A stretch of DNA of 64,000 nt, from the NCBI GenBank assembly GCA_016714465.1, contig JADKDT010000026.1:433154-497153 (forward strand), written 5' to 3'. Below are positions 52,272 to 60,744 of the stretch, piece after piece. Both the position numbers and the translations under genes were made by a program. Position 1 is the stretch's first letter; every line of letters starts with the position of its first letter. The notes under the pieces are model-generated. The model was not told the origin of the DNA and searched no databases. It worked only from the letters and a program-made list of their open reading frames with translations. The DNA comes from Candidatus Brachythrix odensensis (GTDB taxonomy: Bacteria; Chloroflexota; Anaerolineae; J036; Brachytrichaceae).

Positions 52272-53807
52272 TCACTCTCCTCGCCTCGGCCGGTATTGCA
52301 ACGCTTCGGCCAGGTGGGCGGCTCCGATGCGCTCGGCGCAGGCCAAATCGGCGATGGTCCGGGCGAGCTTGAGCACCCGGTGATAGGCCCGCGCGCTGAG
52401 GTTGAGCTGGCTCATTGCCACCTTCATGAGTCCGGTCCCCGCATCGTCGAGGGCGCAATGGGCGCTGAGGTCGTCGAGGCGCATATCGGCATTGCAGTAG
52501 GCGCCCGAGATGCCGTTGGCGATGAAACGCCGGGCCTGGATTGCTCGCGCCGCCTGCACCCGCGCGCGGACGGCCTCCGAGGGTTCTCCCGCCCGGGTGC
52601 CGCTCAGCTTCTCAAAGTTCACCCGTTGCACATCCAAGAAGATGTCGATCCGGTCCAGCAGCGGCCCGGAGATCTTCCTCTGATATTGCTGCACCGCGGC
52701 CGGCGCGCAGGTGCACTCCTTGATCGCATCGCCAAACCAGCCGCACTTGCACGGGTTCATCGCCGCGATGAGCTGGAACGAGGCGGGGAAGGTCAGCGAC
52801 CCGCTCGCCCGGCTGATGGTGACGACTTTGTCTTCCAGCGGCTGGCGCAGGACCTCGAGCGCGCGGGCGTCAAACTCAGGCAGCTCATCCAAAAAGAGCA
52901 CGCCCCGGTGGGCCAGCGATATTTCACCCGGACGGGGGATCTTGCCGCCCCCGACCAGCCCGGCGTGCGAGACCGTGTGGTGCGGGGCGCGGAACGGACG
53001 GGCCCGAATAAGCGGCATGTCGGGCGGGAGCGCGTCGGCGACGCTGTAAATCCGGGTGGCCTCGAGGGCTTCCTCCATGCTCAGGTCGGGCAGGATGCCG
53101 GGCATGGCCCGGGCCAGCAGGGTCTTGCCCGCGCCAGGGCTGCCCTTCATGATGGCGTTGTGCCCGCCCGCCGCCGCGATTTCCAGGGCGCGTTTGGCGA
53201 CTTCCTGGCCCTTGATGTCGCGGAAATCCGTGATCGGCGCCGGCGCGTGCGCGCCATGAGCGCGGTCGGCGGGCGGCTGGGTGACCACGAGCGGATCCCG
53301 GCTGTTGAGGGCAACGACCAGGTCGATCAGGGTGGCCGCGGCGATGACGTCGATGCCATGGACGAGGGCGGCCTCCGGCGCGTCGCAGGCCGGGACGATG
53401 ATGCGCCGGTAGCCGCGCTCGCGGGCGAAGGCCGTCATGGGCAGCACGCCGCGGGCATGCCGGATGCCGCCGTCGAGGGCGAGCTCGCCCACGACCAGCG
53501 CGCCCTCGAGGGCTGAGGCAAGGAGCTGGTCCGAGGCGATAAGAAGCCCGAGCGCAATCGGCAAGTCGTAGGCCGGCCCCATCTTCTTGAGGTCGGCCGG
53601 GGCCAGGTTGACAGTCACCCGGTTGTAGGGCCACTTGAGCGCGCAATTGCGAAAGGCGCTCCGAATCCGCTCCTGGCTCTCCTTGACCGCCGCATCGGGC
53701 AGGCCGACCAGGGTGAAGTAGGGCATCCCGAAGGCGGAGTCGACTTCGCACTCGACAACGGTGCCGTCGAGGCCGATCACGGCGCAGGAATCGATTTTGG
53801 CAAGCAT
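52272..53807 (-). CDS. comM: YifB/ComM-type Mg chelatase-like AAA+ ATPase
   Basis: A 511-residue protein of the ComM family, a helicase that promotes branch migration during natural transformation. The N-terminal Lon-like domain has SCAVIGLDGTVVECEVDSAF, then GLPDAAVKESQERIRSA. The ATPase core has Walker A GSPGAGKTLLARAM, Walker B GVLFLDELPEF and the Arg finger in LLDRIDIFLDVQRV. The zinc-finger-like CxC pair in the C-terminal part reads NPCKCGWFGDAIKECTCA. The C-terminal Mg_chelatase_C domain ends near ALQYRPRRGE. There is no competence cluster nearby. Confidence 0.92.
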   Translation of the reverse strand: MLAKIDSCAVIGLDGTVVECEVDSAFGMPYFTLVGLPDAAVKESQERIRSAFRNCALKWPYNRVTVNLAPADLKKMGPAYDLPIALGLLIASDQLLASALEGALVVGELALDGGIRHARGVLPMTAFARERGYRRIIVPACDAPEAALVHGIDVIAAATLIDLVVALNSRDPLVVTQPPADRAHGAHAPAPITDFRDIKGQEVAKRALEIAAAGGHNAIMKGSPGAGKTLLARAMPGILPDLSMEEALEATRIYSVADALPPDMPLIRARPFRAPHHTVSHAGLVGGGKIPRPGEISLAHRGVLFLDELPEFDARALEVLRQPLEDKVVTISRASGSLTFPASFQLIAAMNPCKCGWFGDAIKECTCAPAAVQQYQRKISGPLLDRIDIFLDVQRVNFEKLSGTRAGEPSEAVRARVQAARAIQARRFIANGISGAYCNADMRLDDLSAHCALDDAGTGLMKVAMSQLNLSARAYHRVLKLARTIADLACAERIGAAHLAEALQYRPRRGE

Positions 53808-53813
53808 CGTGAT

Positions 53814-54680
53814 TTATCTAATCACGATGTTCGCGGTATGGGCCTGACAGTTGGCTGACAGAATGTCAGCCTGCGCAACATCGAGGATCATCATCACCGC
53901 AAAACCCGCCATGGTTGCGATGGTGACGAAATCGATGTTTGCCTCGTTACGTTGAGACTCGGGGATCAATTCTTCGACGACGACAAAAATCATTGCGCCG
54001 GCGGCAAAACAAAGCGCATACGGCAGGATGTTTTGCATATACAGCACAAATGCCGCGCCGAGCGCGCCGGCAATGGGCTCAACCATGCCGGACGCCTGGC
54101 CCATCAAGAAGCTCCTTGTCCTCCCCATTCCTTCTCGTCTCAACGGCAACGCCACCGCGGCCCCTTCCGGGAAGTTCTGCAGGCCAATTCCCACGGCCAG
54201 GGCAATGGCGCCGCCAAGCGTAGCGGAGGAGAGATTGGCCGCCGCAGCCCCGAACGCAACGCCGACCGCAAGGCCCTCAGGGATGTTGTGCAATGTGATC
54301 GCAAGGACCAATAGCGTGCTGCGCTGCCAGGATGTCTTGATCCCCTCACGTTGATTCAGAGCCATCCCCGGATGTAGATGCGGCAGCAGGCGATCGGTCA
54401 ATCTCATGAAAATGCCGCCACCCATAAACCCGATCACGGCCGTAAGCCAAGAAATCTGCCCCATCTGCTCGGCCATTTCGATGCCCGGCGCCAGGAGCGA
54501 CCAGAAGCTTGCGGCAATCATGACGCCAGCGGCGAAACCAAGCATTGAGTCCATGAGCTTTGGGTCGACCGTCTTTGCGACGTAGACAAGCGCCGCGCCC
54601 GCTGCTGTCACGCCCCACGTGAAGATCGTGGCAATGAGCGCCTGAGCAATGGGACTGTATTGCTGTAGGAAGTCAAGCAT
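53814..54680 (-). CDS. ZIP family divalent metal transporter
   Basis: A 288-residue membrane transporter, ZupT/GufA-like, with about eight spans. The start at 54680 (MLDFLQQYSPIAQALIATIF) fits; the frame open to 54719 is not needed. Metal-pathway motifs are HNIPEGLAVGVAFGAA in helix 4 and GIGLQNFPEGAAVALPLRRE in helix 5, with the catalytic-site His/Asn/Glu. A His is also in the loop before helix 4 (LLPHLHPGMAL). It imports zinc or iron. It diverges from the histidine kinase across a 136-base region with a long inverted repeat. Confidence 0.9.
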   Translation of the reverse strand: MLDFLQQYSPIAQALIATIFTWGVTAAGAALVYVAKTVDPKLMDSMLGFAAGVMIAASFWSLLAPGIEMAEQMGQISWLTAVIGFMGGGIFMRLTDRLLPHLHPGMALNQREGIKTSWQRSTLLVLAITLHNIPEGLAVGVAFGAAAANLSSATLGGAIALAVGIGLQNFPEGAAVALPLRREGMGRTRSFLMGQASGMVEPIAGALGAAFVLYMQNILPYALCFAAGAMIFVVVEELIPESQRNEANIDFVTIATMAGFAVMMILDVAQADILSANCQAHTANIVIR

Positions 54681-54737
54681 TGGGTGTCCTTTGTTGTCAG
54701 TCTGGATACTGTAGCCCAAACATCAAGACCAGTTTTG

Positions 54738-54787
54738 GGCGTGATATGCATCGCCCTGGCATAGGCCGGGGCAATGCATATCACGCC
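54738..54787. promoter_or_regulatory. Long inverted repeat between divergent ZIP and sensor-kinase genes
   Basis: GGCGTGATATGCAT (54738-54751) and its complement (54774-54787) enclose a further 7-base pairing and a 6-base loop. It lies between two divergently transcribed genes, so it is not a terminator. It may be an operator for a metal- or redox-responsive regulator, or a leader hairpin. No matching regulator is linked. Confidence 0.5.
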
Positions 54788-54816
54788 GGACAAAATCGGG
54801 GAAGCGCGACGCGCGC

Positions 54817-56482
54817 ATGGGAGAATCTACAAAGCGCTGGTCGATGATGAAAACGCAAGCTTCGGATGCGCCGCCCCGACTCGGGCAACGGATTTACGAT
54901 CTCGTCCTGTCCGTGCCGGTGAACACCAAGGTCACGGGGATCATGTTACTACCCGTACTGATCCTCGGGTTTTCGCTTAACTATTGGATGACCTCCGGAT
55001 TGTCGGATTGGCTGTCCTATTTGCTGTCAGATGCGCGCGTCGAGGCCGCGATGGAAGCCGGGCGGCGCAGCGTCACGCTGGTTACGGTGCTTGCCGCCGC
55101 CGCCTCGATCTTGTTGGCGGCGGTGCTCACCTATTTGCTGACCCGGCCATTGCGCGAACTTCGGGCCATGGCCATCCGTGTCGCTGAAGGCGAGGTGGAT
55201 GCGCGCGCGCGGGTCTACGCCAAGGACGAGATCGGCGATGTCGCGACGGCCATCAACACGATGACCAACCGGCTGGTCCAGGCTCAGACCGATCTGACCC
55301 GTTCGAACCGGCGCTTAAGCGCCATCAACCGAGTGATCCAGGCGGCGGATCGGGAGCTGGACATCCATGATGTGCTCTTCGATATTCTCGAAGCCGTCCT
55401 GGATGTGTTGAACCTGGAAGTGGGCTGGGTCTATCTTCGTGATCCGGATCGAAACCAGTTCCATCTCGCAAGCTGGCGCAACGTGGCGCCTGATCTGGGC
55501 GCGCGCCTGATCCATGCGCCCGGCCAGGGCTGTGCCGATGCCAGCGCATGCTGCTCAGCGGTGAGTTGTCGGCGGAGTTGCCTTGTGCGCCTGCGAGCGC
55601 ATGGCGGCAACCTATGCTGGCGCGAGGCAGGCCGCCCATTTCTCGTTGCCAATCGAGGCGGGCGATTTGCGCCTGGGCGTGGTCAATCTGCTGTGCGTTG
55701 GCGAACAACGTTTGTCGGACGAAGATCGAGATCTCCTGGCGGGCATCGGCGCACAGATCTCGGAGGTGGTTTCGAACGCCTGGCTGCGCCTTAAGCTGGC
55801 TGAAAAGGAAAAGGCGCGACAGGCCCTGCTCGAGTCGCTGGTGGATGCCCAGGAGGATGAGCGCGGGCGGCTGGCCCGGGAATTGCATGATGGCGCCGGT
55901 CAGATGCTGACAACGTTGCTTGTGCGGCTCAAGACGATGGAAAGGCAAGCGGACAGTCCTGCGATCCGGAGCGGCCTTGCGTCGACCCTCGACATGGTGT
56001 CGCAGACGATCGAACAGGTGCGCGATCTCTCCCATCGGCTGCGGCCCGCCGCGCTAGAGGAGTTGGGCCTGGAAGTGGCCTTGCGGACGCTCGTGGCCGA
56101 TACTGTTGAAGAGGCCGGGATGATCGCAAATTGTCAAATCGACCCGGATGCCCAATCACTGCCGCGCAGTATCGAAGTGTCGCTGTATCGTATCGCCCAG
56201 GAAGCGCTGACCAACGTGCTTCGACACGCCAGGGCTCAGGTCGTCGATGTCACGTTATCCAGACGGGTAGGCGCGATCAGCTTGCTGATTCACGATGACG
56301 GCCTTGGCTTCAGTCCCGATTCGCCCTCAGCGATGGACGGGGCGCGCCACCTTGGCCTGATCAGCATGCGCGAACGGGCGGACAAGGTGAATGCAACCTT
56401 GAGCGTGGAAAGCGCGGCGGGCAAAGGAACGACGATTCGGGTTGTCGTGCCCATTGAAGAAGGCTCGGGGTGGGTGGCATGA
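54817..56482 (+). CDS. Membrane sensor histidine kinase (HAMP-GAF-HisKA_3), two frameshifts
   Basis: Two-component sensor, about 555 residues in three frames. The first has two membrane helices and a HAMP (LLTRPLRELRAMAIRVAEGE, and DEIGDVATAINTM). A GAF-type domain begins with RVIQAADRELDIHDVLFDIL. Family sequence then shifts frame near 55540 and again near 55583. After the join come IEAGDLRLGVVNLLCVGEQR, the H-box ELHDGAGQMLTTLLVRLK (phosphorylatable His) and ATPase motifs such as HDDGLGFSPDSP. NarX/NreB-type kinases of this build sense redox or terminal acceptors. It overlaps the regulator gene by four bases. Confidence 0.82.
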
Positions 56483-57153
56483 GCGCGCGGCCCGACGTCG
56501 TCCGAATCCTGCTCGTCGATGACCACAAGTGCTGCGGGATGGTTTGCGCGCCCTGTTGGAGCTTGAAACGGACTTTGCGCGTGGTGGGCGAGGCGGGCAC
56601 CGGCGCGGCTGCGATTGAGTTGGCCAGAACCCTGGCGCCCGACCTGATGATCCTCGATCTGAGCCTGCCCGATATGAGCGGCCTTGAGGTCATCCGCGCT
56701 GTTCGTCGCGAATTGACAGGTGTCCGCATCATCGTATTGTCGATGCACAGCCGGCGCGAGTTTGTGGTTCCGGTGATGGAGGCGGGATGCGACGGCTATG
56801 TGCCCAAATCGGCCACCCATACCAGCCTGCATGAGGCAATCCGGGTTGTCCTTGCGGGCGAGCGCTACCTGCATCCTGTCGCTGCGACGGCCCTGCTTGG
56901 CGCAAAACGCGAAGCGCAATCTGAATCGATTCAGTTCGGGACGCTGTCCGAGCGGGAACAAGACGTCCTTCGGCTGTCGGCGCAGGGTTTCACCAGCCGC
57001 GAAATCGCAGAGAAACTCACCCTCAGTTCGAAGACGGTTGAGACCTATCGGCAGCGGGCGATGGAGAAGCTGGGTATTGAGAGCCGCGCGGCGTTTGTCA
57101 AGTTCGCCGTGCGCGCCGGACTGCTTGATGGCTTCCGGCCGAGCGATGTCTGA
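56479..57153 (+). CDS. NarL/FixJ-type response regulator, local compensated frameshift
   Basis: A 224-residue regulator. The receiver has VRILLVDDHK at the N-terminus. A short wrong-frame stretch follows (CCGMVCAPCWS), while the neighbouring frame encodes KVLRDGLRALLELETDF. A lost G near 56530 and a later extra base cancel out. The phosphorylated Asp is in PDLMILDLSLPDMSGLEVI, and the effector is a LuxR-type HTH (LSEREQDVLRLSAQGFTSRE, then IAEKLTLSSKTVETY). It is the partner of the overlapping kinase and the likely activator of the reductive dehalogenase genes. A strong terminator hairpin follows. Confidence 0.88.
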   Translation: MSARPDVVRILLVDDHKCCGMVCAPCWSLKRTLRVVGEAGTGAAAIELARTLAPDLMILDLSLPDMSGLEVIRAVRRELTGVRIIVLSMHSRREFVVPVMEAGCDGYVPKSATHTSLHEAIRVVLAGERYLHPVAATALLGAKREAQSESIQFGTLSEREQDVLRLSAQGFTSREIAEKLTLSSKTVETYRQRAMEKLGIESRAAFVKFAVRAGLLDGFRPSDV

Positions 57154-57186
57154 CGCCTTAATCCCTGGCGATCAAGCACCGAAGTT

Positions 57187-57233
57187 TTCGGAAGCGGCAG
57201 CCCGTGGCGAAGCCACGGGCTGCCGCTTCCGAA
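57187..57233 (+). terminator. 22-base-pair hairpin after the response regulator
   Basis: TTCGGAAGCGGCAGCCCG with GTGGC pairs over 22 bases around the loop GAA. It lies between the regulator stop (57153) and the reductive dehalogenase start (57372). It likely separates constitutive regulator expression from induced reductase expression. No T-run follows. Confidence 0.65.
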
Positions 57234-57371
57234 TCATCGGGTGTCTTGACGTCAGGAAAATCCCTACACAAGATCAGGCGATTCCCGCTAGCGCGAGATG
57301 ACTCCGCCGCCTAAAGTGCTTGTGTCGCGTAAACGTTCGCCTGCATTTTCAGGACAACGAAAGGAGTCATC

Positions 57372-58758
57372 ATGGCAGAGAGAGTACTACCAAAACTGGG
57401 GCGCAGGAATTTTCTGCGCACAGTGGCTGTTGGCGCTGGCGCGCTGGCCATCGGCGGCAGCGCCAAGACTGCCGCGGCCGCATCTCCAGCATTTGTAGCG
57501 CAGGAATTTGCGGATGCGGCTGGCCGGTCGAAGCGCCCCTGGTGGGTGAAGACGGTCGACAAGCCCACCATGGAAATCGACTGGAAGGTCATGGAGCGCT
57601 ACAGCGAGGGCAGCAGCACCCGCGGAAGCATGCCCAAGTACGTGGGCCAGGCCGAGGTCGACCGATACACGGCGGCCGGGGCCAAGCTCATCAAAGAGCG
57701 CATCCTGGGCAACGTGGATGGCTACCAGCTGCGGGACGCCATGTCCTCCGCGCATGTTGGCGGGCAAGAAGTTCCTGGGCCCGCAGACGGCGCCGACGCC
57801 TGAGAGCCGGGGCGTGCCGAAGTGGACAGGAACGCCCGAGGAAGCTTCCAAGATGTTGCGCGCGGCCATGCGCCACTTTAGCGCGGCCAACTGCGGTTTC
57901 ACGGTGCTTGACGAAAACACCAGCAAGCTGATTTACTCCAAGGATCCCGACGGCAAGGAGCTGATCTTCACCGACGAGGTGAAGGCGTCTGAGACCGACA
58001 AGCAGCGCTTCATCCCCAAGAGCTGCAAATGCGTCATGGCCTACACCGTGCAGATGTCTCCGGAGACCATGCGCCGCTCGCCGACGATGACTGGTGGCCA
58101 GACGACCACCCTGGCCTACAAGCGCGCCGAGAACATCCAGGCATCGGTCCAGGAGTTTCTGCGCGGCCTGGGCTATCAGGGGCTGGGCGAGTCCTCAACC
58201 AATGCGTTGGGCATCGCGCCGGCATTCGGCGTCCTCACCGGGCTGGGTGAGATGTCGCGCCTAAATCGCATGATCTCGCCTGAATTCGGCCCGATGGTGC
58301 GCGTCTTCAAGCTGCTCATGGACCTGCCCGTGGCCGTCGACAAGCCGATCGACGCCGGGATCATGGCGTTCTGCAAGGCCTGCAAGAAGTGCGCCGAGGC
58401 GTGCCTGTCACAGTCGCTGAGCTTGACACCGAGCCCACCTGGAAGGTGCGAGGCCCGTGGAACAACCGGACACAAGGCATACTTCGAGGACTCCGTCAGT
58501 TGCATGACCTCCTGGCGCGAGAAGGCGACCACAAACTGTGGCATCTGCTTCGGGGTGTGCCCCTTCGCCAAGAAAGACAAGGCCTGGATCCACGAGATGG
58601 TCAAGGTCGGCATGTCGGTCGCGCCTTTCGCCGACAGCTTCTTCCGCAGCATGGACGACGCCTTCGGGTATGGCGCCCAGGCAAGCGGGGAATCGTGGTG
58701 GAATCTCGATTTGCCGGAATACGGCATTGATAGCAGTCAGCCAGTAGGAGCGGTATAA
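57372..58758 (+). CDS. rdhA: TAT-exported reductive dehalogenase (RdhA type), frameshifts
   Basis: Corrinoid/iron-sulfur enzyme that removes halogen from organic substrates. About 462 residues; frames 57372-57803 and 57718-58758 are both family sequence, joined by one base near 57750. The TAT signal is RRNFLRTVAVGAGALAIGG. The first cluster motif is FCKACKKCAEACLSQ (C-x2-C-x2-C-x3-C, about residue 335). The second is SCMTSWREKATTNCGICFGV, then CPF (C-x11-C-x2-C-x3-CP, about residue 390). A short compensated slip lies between them (58427-58470), with the other frame giving DTEPTWKVRGPWNN. The membrane gene follows 2 bases later. Confidence 0.88.
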
Positions 58759-58760
58759 CC

Positions 58761-58988
58761 ATGGCACAGCAAGTTGTTTCCAAGAAAGACTACATCGAGA
58801 TCCGCAAGCGCCCGTGGTATGTGTATGTCATCGGGCTGCTGTGGATTGGGTTGATCGGTTTCCTGGCGCAGAACGCCGCCGCCAGCGCGCAGGAGCTCGA
58901 GCCTCGCGCGGCGATGGTCTTCTGGGTCAGCGCGGCCGTGGTGTTGCTGGCTGGCGTGGTGATCGCTTTCCTGCGCAGCCGAAAGTAA
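58761..58988 (+). CDS. Small two-helix membrane protein, candidate RdhB-type anchor
   Basis: A 75-residue protein directly after the dehalogenase (2-base gap). It has two membrane helices (VYVIGLLWIGLIGFLAQNAA and MVFWVSAAVVLLAGVVIAFL) and a basic C-terminus. RdhB anchors are about 90 residues with three helices, so this is shorter and not a clear sequence match. The anchor role is inferred from position. It would tether the exported dehalogenase to the membrane. Confidence 0.6.
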   Translation: MAQQVVSKKDYIEIRKRPWYVYVIGLLWIGLIGFLAQNAAASAQELEPRAAMVFWVSAAVVLLAGVVIAFLRSRK

Positions 58989-59020
58989 CGGACTGACGGT
59001 TTGCCAACCGTCACCTCGCG

Positions 59021-59061
59021 CAACGTTCGGGAGGGCGGCCACGCCGCTCTCCCGAGCGTTG
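59021..59061 (+). terminator. Hairpin between the anchor gene and the flavoprotein gene
   Basis: A stem of 19 pairs (CAACGTTCGGGAG with its complement, two G-T pairs) closes on a 3-base loop. A smaller TGACGGTT hairpin precedes it at 58994-59013. Partial termination or RNA processing here would give more dehalogenase than electron-transfer protein. Confidence 0.55.
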
Positions 59062-59102
59062 TGTAACGCCTCGGTCAACAGCGCCAAAGGGCTGATCTCC
59101 TG

Positions 59103-60333
59103 ATGACCTCCTCCACGTTGCCCCCGCCTCCCGCAGTCACACCGGCTCCGCCTAAGCGAAGCTCGAGCGCCTATCAGAAACGCAATCGATGGGAACGCCT
59201 GTTCATGATCGGCGCGGCGATCGCCATTGTGGCGGCCTGGTTGATCGGCTTTTTCAGCGCCGGCGTGGATGCCTCGACGTTTGTTGCGAAGGTGCTGCCG
59301 GGCGCCACTTCCATTGATCGCAGCGGCGAGTACTATGTTGGCCGTGACGCCGCGGGCGCAATTGTGGGCTACGCCGGGGTTGGACGCGGCACGGGCTATG
59401 GCGGTCCGATGCGCGTCGTCGTGGGTGTCAACCCGGCCGGCGCCATCCTTGGGGTTGAGATGGTCGAGGAGCGCGAATCTCCGGGCTTCTTTCGGCTCGT
59501 CCGCAGCAGCAAGCTCTTCTCGGGCTATGTGAACCGCGCCATTCAGACGCCATTGCAGCTCGGTCAGGATCTCGACAGCGTCACCGGCGCGACCCGGAGC
59601 GCCGAGGGCGTGGCGAACGCTGTACGCGACGCCGTGCGCGGTGTCGCGGCGGATGCGCTAAGACTCCTTGCCGCCGGCCCAGACCCGGCTCGAGATCGGC
59701 GCGCCAGAAATCGTCCTGGTTCTGCTGTTTGCAGCCGGATACGTCGGCCTGAAACCGCGCGCGCCCAAGGCCAAGCGCGCGGTTCGGTGGGGGACGCTGA
59801 TCGTGGGGATGTTGACGATCGGCTTTCTGTACACGCTGCCGCTGACGATCAGCATGGTCGTCGCGCTTTTGAGCGGCTACTGGCCGGATTGGCAAACCAA
59901 CCTATATTGGTATCTCTTGATCGGCGGCATCATCTTCGCCACCATCGTAACCAACAAGAACGCTTACTGCAGTTGGTTTTGCCCGTTTGGCGCGTTTCAG
60001 GAGTGCCTGGCGGCCGTGACCCGGGTGAAGGCCAGCCAGGCCCACGGACTGCACGAGCCCTTGAAGTGGCTGCAGCGGATTCTGGCTCTGGTGGCCATCA
60101 TCCTCGGTCTGGCCCTGCGCAACCCGGGCTATGCCGGATATGAGCCGTTTGCCACGCTGTTTGACCTGCGCGGCACAACGGTCCAATGGGCGTTGCTGCT
60201 CATCGTCGTGCTGGCCAGCCTGATGATGTATCGACCCTTCTGCAACTACCTGTGCCCGCTGGATCCGGTCGTTGAGTTCATCAGCGCCGGCCGGCGCTGG
60301 GCCAAGGACACATGGAAAAACCGAAGCAGGTGA
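59103..60333 (+). CDS. NosR/RdhC-type membrane flavoprotein, one frameshift
   Basis: About 409 residues in two frames (59103-60143 and 59668-60333), joined by one base near 59661. After a helix (FMIGAAIAIVAAWLIGFFSA) an FMN_bind domain follows, with the flavinylation motif DSVTGATRS (Thr164 would carry FMN). About five helices then hold two CxxxCP motifs, CSWFCPFGAFQECL and CNYLCPLDPVV, as in NosR, NapH and RdhC. The C-terminal 2x[4Fe-4S] domain of NosR is absent. The role is probably passing electrons from the quinone pool to the exterior. Confidence 0.8.
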
Positions 60334-60545
60334 CCCGGCCGCCAGGACGTGCTGTCGGCCGAAGCAAGCTGGGATCCGCGCTGTTGCTCGCGTTTGTGGC
60401 GGTCAGCGTCGCCCTGATCATCGTCGTGTGGCGCGATAACATCGCCGGCGAGGAGAATCGTTCGCCGAGTTACTATCGCGATACCGTGCTCGTCGATCCG
60501 AGCGCGCGCGCCACCGCGACAGCCGCGGCGCTGCCCAGGCGATAA
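60312..60545 (+). CDS. Small single-span membrane protein
   Basis: A 77-residue protein overlapping the flavoprotein gene end by 22 bases. A basic N-terminus precedes one helix (LGSALLLAFVAVSVALIIVV), then a short exterior tail (WRDNIAGEENRSPSYYRDTV). No family is recognised. Its position inside the module suggests an accessory subunit. Confidence 0.5.
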   Translation: MEKPKQVTRPPGRAVGRSKLGSALLLAFVAVSVALIIVVWRDNIAGEENRSPSYYRDTVLVDPSARATATAAALPRR

Positions 60546-60587
60546 ATGAACCCCAATCGTGTCTGCGCCAACAAGCGTACGCGATCT

Positions 60588-60676
60588 ATCCGCAGATTTC
60601 GCAGATTTCCGCCGATTCTTTTCCTTGTGCGCGCGGAGCCTGTTCAATTCCGCGGAAATCTGCGAAATCTGCGGAT
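60588..60676. repeat. CGCAGATT-type perfect inverted repeat
   Basis: Two 25-base arms (60588-60612 and 60652-60676) are perfect complements with the core CGCAGATTTCGCAGATTT. They enclose a 39-base loop. The element fills most of the gap (60546-60744) between the small membrane protein and the ApbE-type gene. Confidence 0.7.
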
Positions 60677-60744
60677 GGATTCCTGATGCCGGCCCACCGA
60701 CCCGTCTCTATGACACACCTTTCGAACCCGCCCTCGCTCCTCCG

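Noticed and set aside
57750..58470. Programmed frameshifting in rdhA
   Set aside because: Shifts occur in many unrelated genes of the window with no shared slippery site or downstream pseudoknot.
59103..60333. Complete NosR
   Set aside because: The protein lacks the C-terminal 2x[4Fe-4S] domain and is linked to rdhA, not nosZ; it fits the RdhC branch better.
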